The notes beneath the pieces were generated by a model, which did no database searches, was not told where the DNA came from, and worked only from the letters and a program-made list of their open reading frames with translations. 10,696 nucleotides of DNA from UBA6016 sp964568395 (GTDB lineage: Bacteria > Campylobacterota > Campylobacteria > Campylobacterales > UBA6016), in contig CAZMPN010000031.1 in NCBI GenBank assembly GCA_964568395.1, positions 1 through 10,696 of the forward strand. The letters run 5' to 3'. Of the stretch, positions 6,370 to 10,696 are shown one piece after another. Every line of letters begins with the position of its first letter. Positions within the stretch are counted from its first letter, which is position 1. The translations under genes and the position numbers were made by a program.

Positions 6370-7734
6370 ATGAAGGCCGAAGCAAAAGTAGGTTTATTCG
6401 TTCTGGTCGGGCTTGTTTCGCTATTTTTGCTTAGCATACAAGTTAGCAGGCTGACGAATTTTACGAAAGACGGATATAGGCTATACGCATATTTTGAAAA
6501 CCTATCGGGGCTAGACGCTAACGCCAAAGTAAAGATAGGCGGCGTCGACGTCGGCTTCGTAAAGGAAAAGATGCTTGACGGCGGAAAACCGAAGGTCGAG
6601 ATGCTTATATACGGGGACGTAAAAGTGCCTACCGATTCGGTTGTTATGCTCGGCCAAGATTCGCTTCTTGGTACTAAGTTCGTGGAGATAAAACAAGGTA
6701 TTTCGCCGGCGTACTTGAACGACGGGCAGCTCATACAAAGAGAGATTAGGTATGCCAACTTCGCCGAGACCGCTACCAGCATCAACGACGCGGCAAACGA
6801 GCTGAAACTGTTTGTAAAAGAGCTAAGGGGGACGCTAGATCCAAGCTCCAGACAGAACATCCAAGACGCTATTTTAAATTTCAAAATGATGGCCGCCAGC
6901 GTAAACTCTGCGGCGAACGAGTTTAAAACTACAGGTAGCACGATAAATGAGAGGCTTCCTAGGATTATGGCCCAAATCGACGACCTATCCAGGGAGTTTG
7001 CCGTTGCTGGAAAAGACGTAAATAAAAAACTTCCTGAGATAATGGATAGGTTTGCTGCGATAGAAAAAGACCTGCAAGAGGTCATAAAAGACAATAAGCA
7101 GCCGCTTAATAGCGCCCTAAAATCGGTGGATACCTTCTTTTCAAACGGCAACGATACCCTTCAAAAACTCGACAAATACGTCTCAAAGGGGATGAATAGT
7201 TCCCTTGAGGTCTCATTGAGGGGCGAATATATGGGCAAGGACGGCTACACAAAAGGATATTTCGGAGCCGACTACTCTCCTGCGCCGACCAAACACTATC
7301 TTATCGATGTGATATCTACGCGCGACAACTCTACCATGGATGCAAATAGAAAATTTATAGAACCTGAAAAACACTCCACCAGTAAGACGTACGTCTCCGC
7401 GCAGTTCGGGAAGAGATTTGGCAATACGATGGTTAGAGGCGGCGTAATCGAGTCTACCGGAGGCGTAGGCGTTGACTATTTCGCCAATAAGGATAAGTTG
7501 AAAATATCGGCCGAAGTTTACGACTTTGGCGCCCAAAACGACGTAAGGGGCGATAAGGCACATGCGAAAGCCAGCGTAAGATATAGGCTGCTTAAGCATG
7601 TAGATTTGATAGCCGGATATGACAACTTCCTAAACCATAAAGCCGCAAACGTGTTTGGAGGAGTAGGCGTAACGTTCGTCGACGACGACCTTAAGTATAT
7701 AGTCGGAAGCGGGGCTTCTAGTTTTGTAAAATGA
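6370..7734 (+). CDS. MCE/MlaD-family lipid-transport protein with beta-rich C-terminal domain
   Basis: MCE proteins are membrane-anchored and form hexameric rings that carry lipids across the periplasm. The 454-residue product has one N-terminal membrane anchor (about 7-25), an MCE domain (about 37-112; GLDANAKVKIGGVDVGFV and GTKFVEIKQG are typical), then a long helical, probably coiled-coil stretch (about 130-275) with internal repeats: SINDAANELK/SVNSAANEFK and INERLPRIM/VNKKLPEIM. From about 278 to 454 it turns beta-rich, with alternating patterns in LEVSLRGEYM, KTYVSAQFGKRFG, RGGVIESTGGVGVDYF, ASVRYRLLKHVDLIAGYDN and GGVGVTFVDDDLKYIVGS. The tail resembles an outer-membrane barrel-like module known from MCE proteins of delta- and epsilonproteobacteria. 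GAGG at 6357-6360 overlaps the lptD stop, 9 nt before ATG 6370. No MlaE or MlaF gene is nearby, so the permease and ATPase must lie elsewhere. The mlaD name is avoided because of the extra domain. Confidence 0.87.
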   Translation: MKAEAKVGLFVLVGLVSLFLLSIQVSRLTNFTKDGYRLYAYFENLSGLDANAKVKIGGVDVGFVKEKMLDGGKPKVEMLIYGDVKVPTDSVVMLGQDSLLGTKFVEIKQGISPAYLNDGQLIQREIRYANFAETATSINDAANELKLFVKELRGTLDPSSRQNIQDAILNFKMMAASVNSAANEFKTTGSTINERLPRIMAQIDDLSREFAVAGKDVNKKLPEIMDRFAAIEKDLQEVIKDNKQPLNSALKSVDTFFSNGNDTLQKLDKYVSKGMNSSLEVSLRGEYMGKDGYTKGYFGADYSPAPTKHYLIDVISTRDNSTMDANRKFIEPEKHSTSKTYVSAQFGKRFGNTMVRGGVIESTGGVGVDYFANKDKLKISAEVYDFGAQNDVRGDKAHAKASVRYRLLKHVDLIAGYDNFLNHKAANVFGGVGVTFVDDDLKYIVGSGASSFVK

Positions 7735-7997
7735 GTTTTTTTGAGGAGTTAACGGAAGCCAGGGAATTTATGAAGCTGCCGCCTCTTATTACCTCAAAAG
7801 AGCTCAAAAAAAGATACAGGGAGCTGTCAAAATCGATGCATCCGGACCGCGGCGGAAGCGAAACGGATATGCAAAGATTATCCGTCAGCTACAAGCTTTT
7901 GGCGGGCTATATGGAAAACTATAGGTTCAAGCTTGACGAAGAAGAGGTTGCGGGACAGTTTCCGTATGAAGATTATAAAAAAAGATTTAGATTTTAA
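7731..7997 (+). CDS. Free-standing J-domain (DnaJ-like) co-chaperone protein
   Basis: An 88-residue protein that is essentially only a J domain, the module that stimulates the ATPase of DnaK/Hsp70. Helix II (ELKKRYRELSKSM, 24-36) is followed by the invariant HPD triad at 37-39 in HPDRGGSE, then helix III (DMQRLSVSYKLLAGYMENYRF). There is no G/F region, zinc finger or substrate-binding domain, no signal peptide and no membrane segment, so a cytosolic adaptor role is likely. The client is unknown. It overlaps the MCE gene by 4 nt (ATGA) and precedes pnp by 9 nt, so it is co-translated within the operon. Small J proteins at this place next to pnp appear to be conserved in Campylobacter relatives, from memory. 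The full dnaJ gene would be elsewhere. Confidence 0.85.
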   Translation: MSFFEELTEAREFMKLPPLITSKELKKRYRELSKSMHPDRGGSETDMQRLSVSYKLLAGYMENYRFKLDEEEVAGQFPYEDYKKRFRF

Positions 7998-8006
7998 AAA
8001 GGTTGT

Positions 8007-10214
8007 ATGATGAGTTTTTCGCGAATAGTTACCAGTGCATTTGGCAAAGAGGAGGTTTTTGAAACCGGAAAGATGGCCAAGTTCGCCGACGGGGCAATAA
8101 ATTTCCAAAGCGGCAAAAGCGTCATCCTTTCGACTGTGGTAAGCGAAAGGGAGACGAAAGACGAAGATTTCCTGCCTCTAACCGTTCAGTATATAGAAAA
8201 AAGTTATGCGGCCGGCAAAATCCCAGGCGGCTTCATAAAAAGAGAGAGTAAGCCAAGCGATTTTGAGACGCTGACATCCAGACTGATAGATAGAAGCATT
8301 AGACCTCTTTTCCCCAAAGGCTACAACTATCAGACGCAACTGACCGTAACCGTCCTGAGCTGCGATCCCGAGGCCGATTTGCAGGTTTTGGCTCTGAATG
8401 CCGCCGCCGCGAGCGTTTATATCTCAGATTTGCCGGTTGAAAAGCTTGTGCTTGGCGTAAGAGTCGGCAAGATAGACGGAAAACTGGTGCTAAACCCGAC
8501 AATCGCCGATTTAAACGAAAACAGTACTCTCGATCTATTTATCGCAGGTACCGACGAAGAGATACTCATGATAGAGATGAGGGCTATAGGGAGCGAGAAT
8601 ATAGAAGTGGCTTCGCTTCAACCTGTTATGCCTTTTCTTGATATAGGTCTAAATAGTGAGATAGTCGAAGAGTTTAAAGCGAACGAAATAAGCGAAGAAG
8701 AGCTGCTAGAAGCCATTAGGTTTGCTTCCGATGCGATCAAAGCGGCAAGCCTGGATTTGGCTCCAAAACTAAAAGCGATAAAAAAACCTACAAGGGATTA
8801 CGACCTAAAGACAATAATCCAAGACGACAGGCTAATAGAGCATATCAAAAACTTCTATACGTCAAAGCTGGAAGACGCCATCGGCGAGCTTAGCAAATCC
8901 GAAAGAAGCAACGCGATAAAGAGCGTAATAGACCAGATAGTCGCCGACCCTTTCGTGCAAGAGTTCGGATACGACGAAGAGCTTGTTGCGTTTAGCGCAG
9001 AGAAAATAAAAAGAGAGATACTAAGGGGGCTGATACTTCATAAGCATCAAAGACCTGATGGACGACGTCTGAATGAAGTAAGGCCGATTAGCATAGATAC
9101 AAATATACTTCCTATGGCTCACGGCTCCTGCCTGTTTACCAGGGGTCAAACCCAGGCGCTTGCGGTCACGACGCTTGGAAGCGATATGGACAAACAATCT
9201 TTTGAAAATCTAACAGACAAAGGCTCTCAAGCCGAGAGATTTATGCTCCACTACAACTTCCCTGGATTTTCGGTCGGCGAAGCAAGTAGGGTCGGCGCTC
9301 CAGGTAGACGCGAGCTTGGGCACGGCAATCTGGCCAAAAGGGCGATAGAGTGCCTAATACCGAAAAGCTATGAGCCGATCGTGAGAGTCGTTTCCGAGAT
9401 ATTGGAGTCAAACGGCTCCTCTTCTATGGCTACGGTGTGCGCCGGAATACTCTCTATGAAGGCCGCCGACGTGCCCGTACTAAAACTTGCGGCCGGTATA
9501 GCCATGGGGCTTGTAAAAGAGGATGATAAATACGTAATACTTAGCGACATAATAGGGTTGGAGGATTTTGACGGCGATATGGACTTCAAGGTGGCCGGAA
9601 CAAGAGACGGCGTAACGGCGCTTCAGATGGATATTAAGCTCGGCGGTCTTGACTTTGAGCTTTTAAGGGCCGCTCTTATGCAGGCAAAAGAGGGTAGGGA
9701 GCATATCCTAGGCATCATGGAAAAGGCGGCCGAGGATATAAAAATAAACGAATCCGTGCTCCCTAGCACAGAGATATTCCATATCGATACTGGCAAGATA
9801 GTCGATATCATAGGTCAAGCCGGCAAAACAATCAGGGAGATTATTGATAGGTTTGAAGTAGCCATAGATCTTGACAGAGAAAAAGGAAGAGTAAAAGTCG
9901 TAGGCAAGGACAAGTCAAAGGTTACCGGAGCGAAAGAGCATATCCTGACAATCGCGAAGCCTAAAGCTCCTGCAAAGGTGTTTGAGCTTATCGAACCGGG
10001 CACCGTAGTAAAAGGCAAAGTCAAAAAAATAGTCGATTTTGGCGCCTTTATAGAGCTTCCAAACGGCCAGGAGGGGCTAATGCATATCTCAAAGGTTATG
10101 GATAAGAGAATCAATAACGTCAGAGACCACCTAAGCGAAGGCGACGAAGTGGAGGTCAAAGTAATGGCGTCCGCTCAAAATAAGGTAGAGCTGGCGAATG
10201 CTAAGTTTTACTAG
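8007..10214 (+). CDS. pnp: Polyribonucleotide nucleotidyltransferase (PNPase)
   Basis: A 3'-5' phosphorolytic exoribonuclease that degrades mRNA and releases nucleoside diphosphates; a cytoplasmic trimer. The product of 735 residues is normal length. It shows the first RNase PH domain (DFLPLTVQYIEKSYAAGKIPGG, then SRLIDRSIRPLFPKG), an all-helical linker, the second RNase PH domain with GAPGRRELGHGNLAKRA and the active-site DFDGDMDFK (Asp524, Asp526 and Lys528 in the GDMDFK part), a KH domain with GQAG at 603-606, and a C-terminal S1 domain from about 664 (GTVVKGKVKKIVDFGAFIELP). Two ATG codons stand in tandem, 8007 and 8010. AAAAAGG at 7996-8002 is 4 nt from the first and 7 nt from the second, so the second is a good alternative start and would shorten the protein by one residue. 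Last gene of the long operon; atpE has its own promoter right after it. Confidence 0.98.
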   Translation: MMSFSRIVTSAFGKEEVFETGKMAKFADGAINFQSGKSVILSTVVSERETKDEDFLPLTVQYIEKSYAAGKIPGGFIKRESKPSDFETLTSRLIDRSIRPLFPKGYNYQTQLTVTVLSCDPEADLQVLALNAAAASVYISDLPVEKLVLGVRVGKIDGKLVLNPTIADLNENSTLDLFIAGTDEEILMIEMRAIGSENIEVASLQPVMPFLDIGLNSEIVEEFKANEISEEELLEAIRFASDAIKAASLDLAPKLKAIKKPTRDYDLKTIIQDDRLIEHIKNFYTSKLEDAIGELSKSERSNAIKSVIDQIVADPFVQEFGYDEELVAFSAEKIKREILRGLILHKHQRPDGRRLNEVRPISIDTNILPMAHGSCLFTRGQTQALAVTTLGSDMDKQSFENLTDKGSQAERFMLHYNFPGFSVGEASRVGAPGRRELGHGNLAKRAIECLIPKSYEPIVRVVSEILESNGSSSMATVCAGILSMKAADVPVLKLAAGIAMGLVKEDDKYVILSDIIGLEDFDGDMDFKVAGTRDGVTALQMDIKLGGLDFELLRAALMQAKEGREHILGIMEKAAEDIKINESVLPSTEIFHIDTGKIVDIIGQAGKTIREIIDRFEVAIDLDREKGRVKVVGKDKSKVTGAKEHILTIAKPKAPAKVFELIEPGTVVKGKVKKIVDFGAFIELPNGQEGLMHISKVMDKRINNVRDHLSEGDEVEVKVMASAQNKVELANAKFY

Positions 10215-10216
10215 GC

Positions 10217-10222
10217 TATAAT
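10217..10222 (+). promoter_or_regulatory. -10 box of the atpE promoter
   Basis: GGCTATAAT places a perfect TATAAT at 10217-10222 with a G two bases before it, the extended -10 form typical of Campylobacter sigma-70 promoters. It begins 3 nt after the pnp stop codon, in a non-coding stretch. Transcription would begin near 10229, giving a leader of about 70 nt. No terminator is seen between pnp and this promoter, so some read-through from pnp is expected. Confidence 0.68.
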
Positions 10223-10297
10223 GCCGCCCGCAAAGGTGTTTAGTAGGGATACGCAAGCCGAACGGATCTATTGCAAAAATTTTTATGGAGACATGTA

Positions 10298-10612
10298 ATG
10301 AAAAAAATCGTTCTTATGATTCTTGCTCTTGCTGCTGCCGCTTTCGCTGCTGACGGTGAAGTTGCAAATCAAACTCTTAAATCTGCTTCAATCATCGCTG
10401 CTGGCGTTGGTCTTGGTATCGCCGCTCTTGGTGGCGCTATCGGTATGGGTAACGCCGCTGCCGCAACAATCGCTGGTACGGCTAGAAACCCAGGTATGGG
10501 CGGCAAGCTTCTTACTACGATGTTTATCGCGCTTGCGATGATTGAAGCTCAAGTTATCTATACACTTGTTATCGCTCTTATCGCGCTTTACGCAAACCCT
10601 TTCCTAGGTTAA
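10298..10612 (+). CDS. atpE: ATP synthase F0 subunit c
   Basis: The proteolipid that forms the rotating c-ring of the F1F0 ATP synthase. ATG 10298 is chosen because GGAG at 10287-10290 lies 7 nt upstream; a longer frame from TTG 10271 adds nine residues without support. The 104-residue protein has an N-terminal signal-like segment (MKKIVLMILALAAAAFA, 1-17), then the two helices of subunit c: a glycine-rich first helix (about 29-57), the polar loop ARNPG (62-66), and a second helix (about 70-97) with the ion-binding Glu83 in MIEAQVIYT. The sodium-type pattern (Gln in helix 1 and Ser or Thr after the Glu) is absent, so protons are the likely ion. Codon use is strongly biased (GCT/GCC Ala, ATC Ile, CTT Leu, GGT Gly), unlike its neighbours, as expected of a very highly expressed gene. 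The other ATP synthase genes are not next to it, as in known Campylobacter genomes. Confidence 0.96.
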   Translation: MKKIVLMILALAAAAFAADGEVANQTLKSASIIAAGVGLGIAALGGAIGMGNAAAATIAGTARNPGMGGKLLTTMFIALAMIEAQVIYTLVIALIALYANPFLG

Positions 10613-10624
10613 TTAGCCTAAAAA

Positions 10625-10653
10625 CTCCCGCTTCGGCGGGAGCTTCTTCTTTA
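10625..10653 (+). terminator. Rho-independent terminator of atpE
   Basis: A perfect 7-bp stem, CTCCCGC 10625-10631 with GCGGGAG 10636-10642, is capped by the very stable TTCG tetraloop and followed by the T-rich CTTCTTCTTT tract. It begins 12 nt after the atpE stop, and an A run precedes it. It would separate atpE from the tRNA gene that begins about 15 nt after the stem. Confidence 0.9.
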
Positions 10654-10657
10654 TTAT

Positions 10658-10696
10658 GCGGTCGTGGTGGAATTGGTAGACACGCCATCTTGAGGG
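10658..10696 (+). tRNA. tRNA-Leu, probable anticodon GAG (5' half, cut by window end)
   Basis: The sequence starts with acceptor strand GCGGTCG (10658-10664), then TG, a D arm with GTG (10667-10669) pairing CAC (10681-10683) around the AATTGGTAGA loop, G26 at 10684, and anticodon stem 5' strand CCATC (10685-10689). TT at 10690-10691 fills positions 32-33, so the anticodon falls on GAG at 10692-10694, which reads leucine CUC/CUU codons. This D arm and start are typical of bacterial tRNA-Leu. The variable arm, T arm and 3' end lie outside the window, so the anticodon stem cannot be closed here. Confidence 0.88.

Noticed and set aside
6348..7151. 267-codon open frame on the - strand opposite the MCE gene
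   Set aside because: Although long, it is antisense to a well-supported MCE protein, Ser/Phe/Leu-rich as expected for the complement, and no ribosome binding site or domain was recognised.
10271..10297. Upstream TTG start adding nine residues to AtpE
   Set aside because: It would place polar and tryptophan/arginine residues before a signal-like segment, while ATG 10298 has GGAG at ideal distance.
10323..10541. 72-codon + frame inside atpE
   Set aside because: Leucine/serine-rich frameshift product of the alanine- and glycine-rich atpE; no independent start signal.
1..10696. Insertion sequences, phage genes, CRISPR arrays or attachment sites
   Set aside because: No transposase, integrase, direct-repeat array or terminal inverted repeats were seen; genes are tightly packed and core. 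The tRNA-Leu at the right edge could host an integration site, but its 3' end is outside the window.

Overview
The window reads as a stretch of chromosome from a Campylobacterota (epsilonproteobacterial) organism, most likely one of the higher-GC Campylobacter species (the curvus/rectus/showae/gracilis type). The reasons are base composition that looks mid-40s % GC by eye, heavy use of ATA isoleucine and AGA/AGG arginine codons, a lone atpE away from the other ATP synthase genes, TATAAT-type -10 boxes without a clear -35, and the gene set itself. Genus follows from protein character and gene order; species is a guess. All genes lie on the + strand, packing is tight, and there is no sign of mobile DNA, CRISPR or a prophage.

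Left part (1-2289): the last 30 codons of a flavoprotein, probably L-aspartate oxidase (nadB), then guaA (GMP synthase) and hemD (uroporphyrinogen-III synthase), apparently co-transcribed. Next comes the only sizeable stretch without a protein gene (2290-2533). It is not empty: it has a TACAAT -10 box and a sequence of about 195 nt that folds end to end into a long rod with a closing stem, a central bubble and a terminal stem, followed by TTTTT. I call this the 6S RNA gene (ssrS), the global RNA regulator of housekeeping RNA polymerase. It sits between a GMP-synthesis gene and purD.

Middle part (2534-10214): one long apparent operon, purD (purine synthesis), a small RDD-family membrane protein, lptD (outer-membrane LPS translocon), an MCE/MlaD-type protein with an added beta-rich C-terminal domain, a free-standing 88-residue J-domain protein, and pnp (polynucleotide phosphorylase). 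Neighbours overlap by 1, 14 and 4 nt or are separated by at most 11 nt, so translation is probably coupled. The lptD, MCE and perhaps RDD products form an envelope-building block inside an otherwise housekeeping operon.

Right part (10215-10696): a TATAAT promoter directly after pnp drives atpE (F0 subunit c), whose codon use is clearly that of a highly expressed gene. It is followed by a strong UUCG-loop terminator and the 5' half of a tRNA-Leu gene cut by the window edge.

The window is mostly conserved core genome. The least ordinary parts are the 6S RNA with two mutually exclusive pairings, the single-polypeptide MCE plus beta-rich domain next to lptD, and the solitary J-domain protein.
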